Shown here: in pieces, positions 33,148-46,343 of the stretch | Position numbering within the stretch: position 1 is the stretch's first letter | Layout: each line of letters opens with the position of its first letter | From: Strigamia acuminata | Lineage: Eukaryota; Arthropoda; Chilopoda; Geophilomorpha; Linotaeniidae | DNA: 60,000 nt | Assembly: GCA_949358305.1 (NCBI GenBank) | Contig: OX442314.1 | Span: forward strand, 24,919,060-24,979,059 | Reading direction: 5' to 3' | Notes under the pieces: generated by a model | Seen by the model: only the letters and a program-made list of their open reading frames with translations | Databases searched by the model: none | What the model was told of the DNA's origin: nothing | Made by a program: the position numbers and the translations under genes

Positions 33148-36076
33148 TGAAAATACACGAACAAAACAAACGGACGTTAAATTTCATTTCATTCGTGAAT
33201 TAGTTATAAACTTTTATGGATTTTATTCATGTAGGCCTTATATTTGTGACTGGCCCAGGGCCCATCACACTCTTTGAGGGTCCTGACCACTGCTATTTTT
33301 TTTTTTAGCTGCTGTGCCAACTCTGGTAATTTATACTATTCTTTTTTACCAATTTCTCAAGGAAATTTCTCTCTTTCAGTAAGAGAGATCAACAACATAA
33401 TAAATTATGCAGTCTGGCCTGTCTGCAGACTGAGCAATGTTGATTCAACCCATTGATAGTGTGGGTTACTGAACCTTGGTAAACGAGCAGCTCAGCTCAA
33501 TCTTGATCAAACAATGTCTAGTTTTCTGTTCTACATATAAGTTTGCTTTTTATATTTTTAAACAAACTTTTAAAATGCATTAGATGCCTTAGAAAGTATG
33601 AAAACCTTCCAAAAAAAATTTTATTATGATAAAAAAAATCACTTTTATTTACTTTCTACTGTATTGAACTATTTGTCTGTGCAATTCTGCAGGAAGTATT
33701 TTTTTTTCTATTCAAATGCGTGCAGTTTTCTGGAAAGGAAATAATAGGCGTCGGAAGTTGTCACTTGCTAATGGCTTATTACACATCAAACATAAATTAT
33801 TGACAGCTTTTAGCTGGTAATATCGTGCTTCAGCCAAATTGTATGCTGAATAAATTTCAAATGGTGATTTCCCTTATTAAAAACTTCCAATTATTATGTA
33901 GTCCAGTTCCTACGGCAGTCCAATAACTAGTTACCCCAAGTCTATCCACTGGTGGTCTAGATCAATCAATTCCTAACTACTCAAATCATAAGAGTTTGAA
34001 GAAAATCTCCAATTGCAATGTTATAGAGCACTGTAATTACTCCCATTTCAAATCTCAAAATTAAACTGTCAAAAACAATGTCCAGAACATTACATTTACA
34101 GGATTGTAAACATTATTCTCAAATATAGTTTGATGGAAACAGACTTCACTCCAAGTGTCTAAGCGCATCCGTAAAGTCATTTAGACTAAACAGCATTTTA
34201 AACATATATTTTAACTGCTTGTCTCGATCTAACTTCAAAAATGGCGACTGATTGAGTCGCAGATTCAACTAAACATGTTTGACTGCAAGTTAAACATGAC
34301 AATGATTGCGCCTTCTGTTTTGTGGTGGATGCTTCACCTGCAAGCATTAGAACAATTGAAAGTTTGACGACTTGTGTGGCAGCAGCTTTTTTGAATTTGG
34401 TTGTAAAAACCTTCAACCAGGTTGCACAAACCACTTTAAAACCCATCTACCCATGAATTCTATTTTTGCAATTTTTGATGGTGCTTTATTCTGTTTATAG
34501 AAACACTAAAAACAGCAAAAACACAAACTTTGACTTGCATTTATTGCCACTATCAACTTTAAAACCGATTCAACTCCTTTTTCTACCGACATAAATTGAA
34601 CAAAAGATCCAGAAATAACTTCCAACAAGCCAGACATAAACACTAAAAGGGAAAGACAAAGTCATTGTACTAAGACACTGGATTTCCCCCTCATTTCCCC
34701 TTTTAACTTATAACAACATAAATAAACCTAATACTGATACTAAAATAAATAAGAATATTTATTTAACTAGTTATAATACACCTTTGGGTCACAACAACAC
34801 GAGGGGAAATCCTTTTACTTTGTTTTGGTCTTTTGGACTTTGGAGTAGGAAGTTTGCTGTACATTTGGGATAATGTCTTGGCTTTGGATTTTGTTGGCAC
34901 ATGCCAAATTTAAAGCTGTAAAGCACAGTATACAATGTAAATATTGCAGTGCATTGCTAAAAAAAATCAATGTTGTAGTCATAGCGCGTTCATTGTCATC
35001 TTAATGGCCCCACACCTTTCATTGTTCCCAATGCTGGCCACATACAGTGCCGAGTAATATTTTTAATGAACATTTGTGAAACTAACACCATAATACCACT
35101 AATATGCATAATAAGAGGTGGATGGATGCGAGATTTATAGTTGTGTCAATAGACTGCGCTTTCTACACACCCCATTTTGAATCAAATTAGAGTTTTGCAA
35201 GAGTTTATGGGTATAAGAAAGATCTGAATTAATCCGTAGAAGTTAAACTAATCGATTAAATTGGGCTTTTCTGTGGTAAATTGTAACAACAAATGGAATT
35301 ACCCTATTTATAAATCAAGTCATATATGTTATACGTTGCACAATAACAATGATGCAGCCAGAGTTGTGACAATGTAACTTTTTAGGTAAAATAAACAATT
35401 TAAATAAAGTAGAAAGTTGGAAATAAACATTGTTGTGCATTTTAACAGCAAAAGTTTACTTTTTGTGTGGAAAAATGCACTTTAGGGTAAAAATGCCCTT
35501 TTTCAGTGCAGAAATGCCCTTTTAAGTGGTAAAAGTGCTCTTTTAAGTGGTTAAAGTGCCCTTTTTAGTGGTAAAAGTGCCCTTTATGTGGTAAAATTGC
35601 CATTTCAATTGCAAAAGTGCAATTTTTAGTTGTAATAAGCCTTTTTTAGTTGCAAAATTTCATTTTTACATCCAAAAAGTCTCTCAATAACATCAAAGAT
35701 GTATGCTTACTAGATACACCCAATTAAATCCCTACTTTGAAGTATTACAGACCATAAAAACATAGACAAACAACCGTTTATAATATACATACACAAATTA
35801 AAAACCACATAATCCACTCCCACAACCTTCTAGATACCAACTTTTACCAATCGCAATAAAACGATCAAACTGACTTGGTAAACAAATTAATACATTTTAC
35901 ACCCCTTTAACAACCTTCCCCTGCTCTTTACTACTTTCCAAACATTCCAAGAACTATTAAATTCCCCAATAAAAACCAAACCAGACCAAACCCAAAAAAT
36001 AATAATAATAAAAAAAAATAAAAAAAAAATTTTCAGAGTAATCTAGATAACAAAACACGAACGAAAAAATGATGAT
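33148..36076. other. Intergenic stretch, gene-poor
   Basis: Holds the minisatellite at 35455-35660. A minus-strand frame at 34446-34198 contains LSCLTCSQTCL but no other Ly6 feature and no clear splice sites; I do not call it a gene. Confidence 0.5.
35455..35660. repeat. Imperfect minisatellite, about 22-25 bp unit
   Basis: Units of the form GTGGTAAAAGTGCCCTTTTTA recur about eight times with drift at both ends. Confidence 0.75.
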
Positions 36077-36460
36077 CTATCTTACATTCGGCATAAACCG
36101 TTGAGCACAATGAATGGGAACAATAAAACAATCCTGAGTGACTTGCTCGGCCAAGTCGGTATCAAGCACTTTCTTAGCGCCGAGCGACGCCAATTGTTTG
36201 TCCAACGTGTTCGCGGTCGGGAACAAGCCGCGTGCAATTTGAGGTTTGTAGGAGAAGCGACTGTACGTTTCGGACGACGTGTTCAACATCGGGTTATTCG
36301 TTTCCATGTCCGGTAACTTGGTTTTCGCATTCCCCCTGCGCGTAACACTTCCCTTTCGTTTCCTGCGGTGACTGTCATAATGATGATGTCCACCAAAGAT
36401 CGTGTTCTCATTGTTTCGCGAGTCCATCAACAGATGCGTGCGGAAATGTAGATTGGTCAT
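36077..36460 (-). CDS. Basic protein of unknown function with its own TATA promoter
   Basis: 127-codon ORF from ATG at 36460 (AAAATGACC context), or the first coding exon of a longer gene, since CCG AAT at 36086 is followed by a good GTAAGA donor four codons before the stop. I found no convincing next exon. The frame is also open for 59 codons upstream, but without an ATG. The N-terminal third is His/Arg/Lys-rich (GGHHHYDSHRRKRKGSVTRR); the rest contains the aromatic, Pro-containing stretch SSETYSRFSYKPQIARGLFP, similar in feel to microtubule-associated sperm or ciliary proteins. That resemblance is only an impression. An RFX-like half-matching X-box lies 830 bp upstream. Confidence 0.5.
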   Translation of the reverse strand: MTNLHFRTHLLMDSRNNENTIFGGHHHYDSHRRKRKGSVTRRGNAKTKLPDMETNNPMLNTSSETYSRFSYKPQIARGLFPTANTLDKQLASLGAKKVLDTDLAEQVTQDCFIVPIHCAQRFMPNVR

Positions 36461-36638
36461 TTTGATTTTTTTTGTTGAGTTTTGTTGGATTTTTGAGAGT
36501 TTTTGGTTTTGAATTAACTGATTTTGTTGTTGGACTTCGAATTCGAACGGTCGGAAAGGCACATGCAGCGCGGTTAAAGACGTGGAGGTTTTGGCTAAAC
36601 TGAGCCTTTGGGTGGAGCTTGATCGAACCTCGTGCACC

Positions 36639-36646
36639 TATTTATA
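36639..36646 (-). promoter_or_regulatory. TATA box
   Basis: TATAAATA on the minus strand within CTATAAATAGG. The expected start of transcription near 36610 leaves a 5' UTR of about 150 nt before the ATG at 36460. Confidence 0.6.
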
Positions 36647-36779
36647 GTTCGGTCGCGCCCGTGATGTCATTATTTAATAATACAAATGCAACTTTTAGGT
36701 TAATAATTGCTTTTCGTCACGTAATAGTGTTTGGTAATGGCATTTTAAGGTCAGAAAGAATGAAATGGGTCAATTAAAT

Positions 36780-37170
36780 TTTTTTTTTTGCTTTTTGTTT
36801 TTTGCTGTTTTTGCTGTTTTTCTTTTGCTGTTTTTTTTTTCACTTCCTGTATTTTGCTGTTTCTTGTTTTATTGCTGTTTTTATTTGGCTGTTTTTTGCT
36901 GTTTTTGATATTTTGCTGCTTTTTGCTGTTTTTTTTTTGCTGCTTTTTGCTGTTTTTTTTGTGCTGCTTTTTGCTGTTTTTTTTTTGTGCTGCTTTTTGC
37001 TGTTTTTTTGCTGCTTTTTGCTGTTTTTTTGCTGCTTTTGTTTTTTTTGCTGCTTTTTGCTGTTTTTTTGCTGCTTTTGTATTTTTTGCTGCTTTTTGCT
37101 GTTTTTTTGCTGTTTTTTGTTTTCTTGTGTTGTTTTTGCTGTTTTCCTTGCTGTTTTTAAGTGTTTTTTC
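36780..37170. repeat. T-rich GCTG minisatellite
   Basis: About 390 bp of T(4-9)GCTG units, often in pairs TTTTTTGCTGCTTTTTGCTG. All long ORFs here are by-products. It lies just upstream of the TATA promoter at 36639 and is strongly strand-asymmetric (no A or C runs on the plus strand except short ones). Confidence 0.9.
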
Positions 37171-37291
37171 AAATTTTTCACGATATTTATTGACTTTATG
37201 ACGTCATTTGTAACGATTTGTGCGCATCTAATTTGATTTTGTATTTATACGAGCGTCATTAAAAAGAGTTGGAAAATATATGTTTTGTTCG

Positions 37292-37305
37292 GTCGCTATG
37301 GTTAC
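37292..37305 (-). promoter_or_regulatory. RFX X-box-like site, one mismatch
   Basis: GTCGCTATGGTTAC matches GTHNYYATRRNAAC at all but one position. Upstream of the minus-strand gene starting at 36460. Confidence 0.35.
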
Positions 37306-37503
37306 CACAATTTGTTGCGCTGTTTGACCTCATTATTTTTATTTTGGTTTGAGAAACGCGACTCATGGCATTGGTACTAATGATAATGACACTGGAAATC
37401 ATAGTTAAATAAACCACGCATAATCCCTAATCACTCAAACCAATAATACCTTTCTCCATAAAAATCAAGACAAATTTTTCTAATTTATTCTAAATAACCA
37501 TTT

Positions 37504-37538
<35 letters not shown>

Positions 37539-38863
37539 ATCAATCAATTACCACGATTTTATAAATTGCATAAGAGCCTTGTTCCAAATTTATAATTGCA
37601 CTGAAAAGCCAAGTTTTAACCTGCAACAACCACCACAGAAATAGCATATAAACACTATCGAGAATAGAAACTAAACTTGGCACAAACTTTTATTTTTTAT
37701 TTATAAAAAAACACACAAATCCATAGGTAAGATCTATCTTTTTTTTATCCCAAAGAAAAATAAATAATAATAAGTGGTTGGCAAGTTTTAGTTTGGGTTT
37801 GGCGTGTTTAGCTTGTTGTTGTTGTTGTGATAAGTGTTCATAAATTTCATAAAACCGTGCAAAGCGAGACATGTTTTGCACAATTTATCCATTATATCTA
37901 AGTGATGTAACCATTACGTGCCCAGTGCACGCTTTAAATCTATAATGGACTTTATTCGACACAATGGACCCCCATTTGCACAAATCAAAAAAAAAAAAAA
38001 AAAAAAAGAGTGAGATATAAATTTTTTGAATAAAAATGACAATAGAAGAAAAAAGTCGCACACTTTTTACCAAATCGTTACAATCTGTCCGACGTTTCGA
38101 ATCACAATTTTCATTTCCTAGTCCAACGAGACCTCTAGTGGCGCCATTCCTAACCACGAATAAAAACATCATAATATTGATTCTACCGTAATTATGACTA
38201 GAACAAAAATAGCTAAACCACATAAAGAACTCATTGACTCCATTGTGAAGTCTCCCGAGTTAAAATATCGACTGTCAGCACGAATTGTAAAAAAAAACAC
38301 CAAACAATAGCTCAAACAACCGAATCCGCCATTTTAACTCATTGTTACAAATGGCGCTGCGTTAATATGAAGCACATAAACTCGCATCAATTAAAATTAC
38401 ACAATATTCAATTAATAATGCATGATTTACAGTCTACACCTGGGTATTTGGCATTCAAGTCGTGCACTCAAAGTAATTAAAAAAGGGTGGGAACCTAAAA
38501 CCTAATTCGTAAATGTTTTGTGTTTATACACACTAAAGGGTAAACTAAGTTGTAATTACTGCCGTATTGTGTCACAACATTCACCGTCTATTGAGTACAA
38601 CGTGCAATTTTGACGCTCTCACAACTGGCTACTCACACTGCGACAATGTTGACAATTTTCTGCTGTTTTTTTTTTTAAAAAATTGGTTTCGAAGAGTTTT
38701 ATCGTCATGTTTGTGATTTTTAAGGCGTTTTAAACATGTGGAATTAAAATTGAATTTAAGGTTTCGTTTCTTACCTAATATTCGCCACACACTAAGCCTA
38801 CAAAGTACAAACAACGTTATCCTACTGTCTTCATTCGTATTTTATTTCGCTATTGATTTTTCG

Positions 38864-38877
38864 GTTACTATGGTAAC
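38864..38877 (+). promoter_or_regulatory. RFX X-box, full consensus match
   Basis: GTTACTATGGTAAC satisfies GTHNYYATRRNAAC at all positions and is a near-palindrome. RFX factors drive ciliary genes in animals. It is followed by AACATGGCTGCTGCGAAAGG|GTGATG, which could be a tiny first exon, but I could not connect it to another exon. TIGAR starts 520 bp downstream. Confidence 0.5.
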
Positions 38878-39398
38878 CAGCATCCAAGAACATGGCTGCT
38901 GCGAAAGGGTGATGTGTTAATGTGTTTATTGACAGTATTAACTATTTAAAAGTTTTTAAAAAAAACGAAAAACAAAATTTATTGCGATAAACGAATCATA
39001 AATTAATTAAATAATTAATTAATTAAAAATAATAAAAGTTTATAATTTTTTTTTTTATATTTAAAATATAAATTGTTTAAAAAATGTGGAATAAAAATTT
39101 TTAATTTCTTTTGTAAAATAAAAATACATATATATATTTGTAGTAAAAAATGTTTTTTTTATAAATAAGAAAGAAAATGACGTGATTTGTGCTCGCTCCT
39201 CGGCTTGCTCCTTGCTCGCGTGACGCCATTTTCGATCTGCGGGATAGGAATATGAAATTCTTAAAATTGTGGTGCGGTGCGGTACTTTAATGGGACCAAA
39301 CCGACCGGACCGGATAAAGATATATGAAGGTCTGAGAAGACTAATCGTTACAATGTTTTTTAAACACAATAAGCGATTTGGTACCTAAATTCGACCGG

Positions 39399-42300
39399 AT
39401 GCGAATAAACGTGTGCAGAAGTATGGTCGCGTACACTTTAACACTTATTCGACAGTAAGTTTATTTGTTTGGAAATTCGGTCAGGCAAAAAAACCCTCTG
39501 AGAACACTCGACCATTTTGACATGATATTATTTTTCTTTTTCTTCGTTTTACAGTGGAGAAACAAAAGCAAATAAGGAAAATGTGATACAAGGTTTTGTA
39601 TTATTTATCTCAAGTGTTTGTTATGCGGTAATATTAATATTTATTTATTTTTTTGCTGTAAATAATAGGTCAATCTGATGTTCCGTTATCTGATGCAGGA
39701 ATAAGACAAGCCCAACTGTTAGGACAAAGATTACAGAATCAGAAATATAGTCATGTATTTGCTAGTGATTTATCTCGAGCAAAACAGGTATTTATATATG
39801 AATGGAGATTTAATAAGTAAGTAAATAAATCATAACAATTTGTGTTGTTTGACATATTTACTTTGAATCCTTAAATTTTTTCTGCGACTATAACTCTGAA
39901 CTACCGTAAATGCAGCTGGAAAATACAAAAATGCATTTTCAAGTTCAAATTTTTTTTGAATTGTCGAAAATACATTTTAAGGTACAAAATGCACTTTTTG
40001 TGTACAAAAATTGATTCCTTGAGATTGAAAATCTATTTTAATTATCACCTACCGGTAATTTCTTACCGGGGGAAATCTAGGTTTTGTCAATAGTGTGCGA
40101 TTGGGAATGTTATTATTATTACGGTAGACATTTAATACAATAATTAACTAATGAAACCTTTTTATTCATATTGTAGACTGCACAAAACATTCTTGACATA
40201 AATATCTGCAAAAATGTTCTGATAGTAGAGGATTCACGACTTCGAGAAAGAGTATGTATTTGTTCGTGGGACTCGGGAAACAGATAGGAGTAGAAACTGA
40301 ACATTTTGGAAGCAAATTAATTCAATTTGGTTCTGGATACAAATCGACCTTCCCAGTTAAAAAGGATAATAAGTTACGTTTCGGTTTTCTGGCTGAATCA
40401 CAAGTAATTTGTATTGACCCGTTCATAAGCCAATCCCCAAACTTTTGAGTATAACTTATTGTCGAAACGCGAACTTGGATTACTCGGACGTCTGCAGCCC
40501 TCGTTTAATGGCGTTCATTTAGGAGTTCTCCATGAACCTGCATTTGCCCGCGTAATCCGCGTGTAACTTTCAGTCACGTACCGTCAAATTGCGGCTTAAT
40601 TCATTTAGGGGCCTTGGCTCGTTTAACCGCTGGGGGATCACTGACAATATATGCAATAAGCACCGGGTCCAAATAAGCACCAAGGTTAATAAAAATCACT
40701 GAATTTTTGTATAGAAAACAGTGATTCGTATTTTCTTATAAAAGTCAGCAATTTTTACAAGAAAATCATTATTTTTTAGAAAAAAAAAAAAATCGGTTTT
40801 ATTTTTATAATCCGCCGGTCCCGTATAAGTGCCGGAGTTTAAAATAGGCGCCGGGATGGTTGGGTCCGAAAAATAAATAAAGGCCCGGGCCGCAATTTGA
40901 AGCTTTGCGGTATTGCATTATCAAATTGAATAATCTGACAACATAACCGTAAGTTTCTACTCCGATTACTGTTCAGCATTAAATAAAATTTACAGTGGTG
41001 TAACATGCTAAAAAACTGAGTTGTGGTGTATGTGCTCTATATTTGTCAATTTTATTTTTGTAAGATTACATCGTGGATTAAATATTATTTTTTTGCATTT
41101 ACAGAAGTTTGGTGATGTTGAAGGTAAACATGTGAGCGAATTACGCAAGCTTGCTAGTTGTGCTAACCAGGCGAATCCACATTACACACCAGTTGGTGGC
41201 GAAACTCTTCAACAGGTAAATATTCCATAAATGTTTAGAAATATCAATAGTGTTCCAAATTAAACAACGCATCAAAAGTCTACACAAATTACTATAAAAA
41301 AGCATCAATTGGGTAATCATAAATCATTGGTACATTGCTATCACTATAAACCAAGATATCTGTGTCAGCATGATTGAGGTAAATCTGTTGATGGTCCTCA
41401 GAAACCATGGCTTTGCAGGATCCGCCGTTCCAGGACCAGTTTACTGCATTTGGCACCTGGTATTCTAGGTGCACCTAGTGCTGAACTGGCCCGTCCCTAG
41501 CCCACCGTAGCCTGTTCGTGTGGCCCGACACATCCAGATTTCCCAGTACTAAATTTGTACCCAGTCCAGCCCTGGGTGCTCTTCAGTAAAAGAAAAATCT
41601 GATGTTTTAAATGATTTATTATAATATTTTATCAAAATGGAAATCTATGTACCAAAACTAGAAGGTGATCTGCTTTACTAAATGCTTTGATCTATGTGCA
41701 ATGACCAGTGGCTGCAAATAATAACATAGTTGCCGGTTAGGTAGACAAAACTAAAAATAATTCAGGAACCAGCATGTCTACTTTGCAAATACGGGCTAAG
41801 AAATTCAGGTGCCTCGGCGATCAGGCACCGGGTATTTGTCCATCCCTGGTTGCGTGGTAGTGCCGTGTGCACTTCGGTACATTAATTTTTCGAAAAGCAG
41901 AAGTAAAGATTGATACGGCAGTGGCCAAACGTAAGAACAACATGGTGGCACAATTTGAATAATGGATCCTGTATACCGGATTCAAAAGAGTTTTTGATAC
42001 TCGGCAACCGTTTCTTTACTATTTGCGTTGAAATATGTGTATAAGCATGAGAAAAAAGAGAAAAAGAAAAAAATTAGTTTTCTAGAATGATTTTCTTAAT
42101 AGGTACGAGAACGGGCAATATTATTTTTCCAAGACTTATGTCAACAGTTGAGAAAAGCTAATGACGTAAACGATGACAGAAATGACGAAGAAATGGAATC
42201 TGAGAACGTTTCGCGTAATGCCGGAGTAAAACGAAGACGGCAAAGCGACACGAGCGCCGTTGATTCCGGCATCAGTATAAGATTGTCAATCGAAGAAAAA

Positions 42301-42822
42301 ATCAATGTTGAATGCAAGCAATCGCGCATCGACACGCAAGACGACGAGAAGCAGCAAACGGATTGCATCGCCAGCGTGAAGAGCGTGAAGAGTTCTCCAT
42401 TATCTTCGGCGAATGGCAACGAACAGAATTTACAAAGTGACCAATGCAAGATAGGCGAGAATGCCGAATTGCTGACAAGCACGAATGGCTCGAGCGCATC
42501 GCTTCTGTCGGTTTCGTCGTCAACGGGCGACGGAAAGATGAACGAAGTTGGAAGTGCGTTGATGGCTAACGTTCTTGTCGTCAGTCACGGTGGTTTGTTG
42601 AAGGAGCTGATCCGCCATTTTGTTGAAGATCTGGGCTGTGTGCTTCCTCCCGGCAGCGGGATGCAAGCGTTCAAGATAAGTCCGAACACCGGTTTGTCCA
42701 AGTTCACAGTGAGTCTGCGCGATGAGGATAAGACTCCGATTGTTATTTGTCACTTGATTCACGATGATAATCATTTGTTGGTGAATGGCTCAAAGAATGA
42801 AAAATTTGCGAATTTGCAATGA
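39399..42822 (+). CDS. TIGAR: TIGAR-like fructose-2,6-bisphosphatase (histidine phosphatase)
   Basis: Phosphoglycerate-mutase-superfamily phosphatase. TIGAR in vertebrates lowers fructose-2,6-bisphosphate and diverts glucose to the pentose-phosphate route. Exons 39399 or 39423-39454, 39555-39592, 39669-39787, 40177-40251, 41105-41215, 42103-42822; phases consistent; 364 residues from the second ATG (372 from the first). Catalytic pieces: LIRHGETKANKENVIQGQSD (phospho-accepting His), FASDLSRAKQTA, LRERKFGDVEGK (acid Glu), VGGETLQQVRER, and NVLVVSHGG (second His). Human TIGAR has about 270 residues; the extra length is a Ser/Asp/Lys-rich insert of roughly 130 residues in the last exon, before VVSHGG. 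AATAAA follows the stop at once (42824-42829). Confidence 0.92.
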
Positions 42823-43063
42823 AAATAAACTGCCTTACTGAAACAAGTTTTCGTACGAAATTCAATGTAGCATACAATTCTTTTCACAGCTCTTGTTTTG
42901 TACAGTATGCTATTGATTTTAAATTTTGTATTAATATTCAAAATAAAGGTTATTTTTTGTAAATTTTGAAATAGCAATTGAGAATGATGACATGTATATG
43001 TAGTAAATGAAATAAAAAGAATTAAAAAAAATCGCACGAATGTTACGTTTTAGTGTACGTTCA

Positions 43064-43456
43064 TTAACCCTCGCAGCCCCAACCTAAAAAAAATCCCTTA
43101 CTCACCCAACTCGGGTCATTTTTGACCCCAAGCCGAAAAAATTTTTCCAAAAATGAGTGAAAATGATTTTATTCTGAGTATTTCATGTTTATGAAGAAAT
43201 TTCAGCAATTCGGTATTTGTCAAAAGAGAGCGACAAAAATAATTGACATTGCATTCAAAAGTAGTGAGTAAACAAAGGAATTTTGGAAAAAAAATTTTTG
43301 CGATTTTTAAATCGATTATTTTTTTTTATTGTTTGTTATGATGTTAAATGAAAATACATGAAATTTCAGCATGAAAATCCCAATAGTTTTTGAGAAAAAA
43401 AATAAAAACACTTTTGGAGGTCAAAATTGACCCTAGGTTGGGGTGGGGAGGGTTAA
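43064..43456. mobile_element. piggyBac-like MITE, 385 bp between TTAA sites
   Basis: TTAA at 43064-43067 and 43453-43456. Termini CCCTCGCAGCCCCAACCTA and, inverted, CCCTCCCCACCCCAACCTA. TTAA target plus CCC...GGG ends is the hallmark of piggyBac. Internal GGGTCATTTTTGACCCC is palindromic. No transposase. Confidence 0.8.
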
Positions 43457-46306
43457 AAATAAAATTGTTGTATTAAAAAAAATTAATTTGACAAAAATAT
43501 CTGTACAGTCGAACAAAGTTCACTGCACCTCACGTCTATGAAACATTTTATAGAGTCCTGAGATTTTGTTGTGCATCTGGGTCACCAGATGCCACCATTA
43601 TCGATCTCCTTGTAACCATCACACTTTATCATCTATGTATTACAGACAAGTTTGATATGTTGTTAACCAATAGTATTTTATTATATTATGACATAATGCA
43701 GTTTGGCCCCGCCCACAATAAGAAAACTACAAATTAACAAAGTTTTATGTTATTTTGCAATGGTTTTTCTCATAGAGGGGGGCAACAATTATTACGATCA
43801 CATTATGGTATCATCTGATCTCATTTTCCAAAGGTCTATTACAACGTCACACACATGAATCATGAATGTTTGAATGTTTATATTTAATGTAAATTGAGAA
43901 TTAACCTTGCTTTCTTTGTGTCACTCAATTTGTGTCAACTTTTGAAACATTGAATATTCAACGAGTCAAAACAAACAACACTACGACACCACAAGTCATT
44001 AAAATGACGGCCCAAAATAATTCCTCAGCTATTAATAATCTCCCAGCCAAAATGACGCCCATTTTTATTTTAGTAACTACATTTTTTAAATATAGAGGGC
44101 ACCTCTGTAAATCATCTATTTTTGCTAACACTTCGTAGAAAATCTCTTCCCTCCAGAAAAATTAGACAACACTGGTAATGGACAATTTAGTTTCTCAAAA
44201 ACCAATGAAAATAATGATGATAATTTTATAAATTTCTCGGACTAGAAAATTTGAAACACCTGCAAAAATTAAAAATGAACTCATGTCCAGCTGTATTTAA
44301 ACGCAGACATGTTTTAGGTGATTGACTTGAAATGAGGCCACGGACAAAAAAAAATTTGATGCGCAGCCAAAGACAAATGGCAAAGATTGCAAGAAAATTG
44401 CAATTTGTTAAGAAGTTATTGACAAAACTAAAAAAAAATTTGCTACGTATCAAACGTTTATAAAATTATATAACTAAACAAGACAAAACAAACTGATAAT
44501 CATCACATCGAGGCAATTGCAATTCAAGGTGCAGGGGCGAGTTCTTACCAGATTTGTTAATTGCAATAGAGGTCACTTAAGATTATTTTTTTAACTCGTG
44601 AATTTCCTATTAAAACGTGCAGATAATTTAGGAGTGAAGAACTCGAAAAGTTTTACTTAGCTGGAGTTTTCGAAGGAGAAGAGGCCATTCGAAGAGTGCG
44701 GACTGGGAGGGACCAAAGCCAATTAAATTAAACAGACAATGAAGTCACTTTTACATGTAATAATTTTACATAAAATCTCAATAGCCAAGTATAGTGGAAT
44801 CATGGGCTGATTATCTTTTGAGTATCGGATTTTTGCACTGTTCATGCGCAGTATCCAAACAAATTAGTACTTCCTCTTTCCAGCATTCATTCAAAATTGC
44901 TTTATTTATTTATCAACAATAGAAGTCGATGTAATTGTTTTCAAATAAATGGACAGCGCGCACCATAAACAAGGGTTGGTTAGATTATGCATCTTTACGG
45001 ACGAAAAGCAATATTCCAGGACTATTTAATTACGAATTCATCAAATACTTGTCTAAGCCAGCCATTATATTGTGGAATTCTTGAGTTTTGGATGCAGTCC
45101 AAAAGCCGGGCGGGGAATTATGCACCTACGAGAATTCTATACCTTCGACCCTTTTTATACTGATAATCGCTGTGTCCGCAGTCCGTCCTTGACATTTTTT
45201 TTACACAATAGATGGCTTGTTTCATAAAAGGAATTAATTGGAAATTAATATTTAATTTTGGGCGGTTTAGTATGATTCATGATGATGATGAATACGTGGA
45301 TTCTCGCCATTTTTAGGTCAACAATTTCCTTTCCCTATGGCTGTGCGTGGTTAAAATACAATTTCAGGAAAGATTATGGTGTTTACTCAAACTTTAACGA
45401 TGTTCATCTTGGTTGAATAGATCTGGAAGTTATATATTTAGCTATGTAAATAAACTCTTTTTAAGTTCTCCTTTTTGGAAGAAGGTATATCTTGTGTGAT
45501 TCAATTGGTAAGGGGATTGCATTCATGCAAGTAATGGATGTTTAATTAATTAAAGAGAGAAAAATTAAATGGCCAATTTGGTAGCATGACAAGTGTCTTA
45601 TGTCAGAGGGTATGGACACTTAGAATGTTTTCATAGAGAGATCAAGCAACTTGAAACGTTTAGTCAACAAATGAATGCAATTTGGCACATGTTTTGAAGT
45701 GGCTGCAGACTCGACTGAAAATTCATTCTGACCGTGGGTTTGTCAACCTCTTTCTTTCTTGTTCCTGCCAAAAAAATCACTTAGCACGAAAGAGACATTG
45801 ATTTTTTTTAATGTGTGGGTTTGTGCGTTCAAATTGGTTAAACAAATCCTTAAAGTTTGATTAAACGAGTAAAAATAAGTGAAATAATAAATAACTTTTT
45901 AATGTTGAATTTTCCTGCATTAAATTATATATTATTATTACTATCGTGCATGCTTGTGCGTGGGAGGGTCCGATCATTTTGTTGCCATTTTTTTTTGGCA
46001 ACGAAATGCTTGTTAGTTTGATTTCTTTCACTCTGTGTGTCCCAGTTAAAGTGCAGTGAGCGCAAACTCTGAGCAGGGGACTTGCCCCCTGCATCAACAG
46101 TTCTCTTAGAAACTCGAATGGACCTAGGCGTAGAAATGAACTGACCTCCAGCTGACAAGGAGACCGCAGGAGTGTGTAACCCACAATTGTTTAAATTTCT
46201 TTAAAATAATGTATTGTTATTATCTAAACAGTCAATACTTTCTTTATTTAAATGCGTCTCTCTCTCACATTGTTACAAACAGTTACAACACAGAGAATTC
46301 TTTACT

Positions 46307-46343
46307 GTGTGTTGCACGCTGTGTTGCACGCTGTGTTGCACGC
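46307..46343 (+). repeat. 12-bp tandem repeat, three units
   Basis: GCTGTGTTGCAC repeated; in one frame it reads CVARCVARCVAR, which I regard as accidental. Confidence 0.8.

Larger units (their letters stand above)
37171..39398. other. Intergenic region with two X-box-like motifs
   Basis: Contains an A30 homopolymer at about 37508-37538, X-box-like sites at 37292-37305 and 38864-38877, and no gene I can support. Confidence 0.5.

Noticed and set aside
34198-34446. Minus-strand frame with LSCLTCSQTCL, considered as a Ly6 exon
   Set aside because: Lacks the DLCNN signature, phase-1 acceptor and GPI tail; cysteine spacing does not fit.
36788-37236. Long overlapping plus- and minus-strand ORFs rich in F/C/L or K/Q
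   Set aside because: They are translations of the T(n)GCTG minisatellite; no start context, splice sites or domain.
45861-46184. Overlapping minus-strand ORFs of 77 and 107 codons
   Set aside because: No homology I recognise, no splice context, composition like surrounding non-coding DNA.
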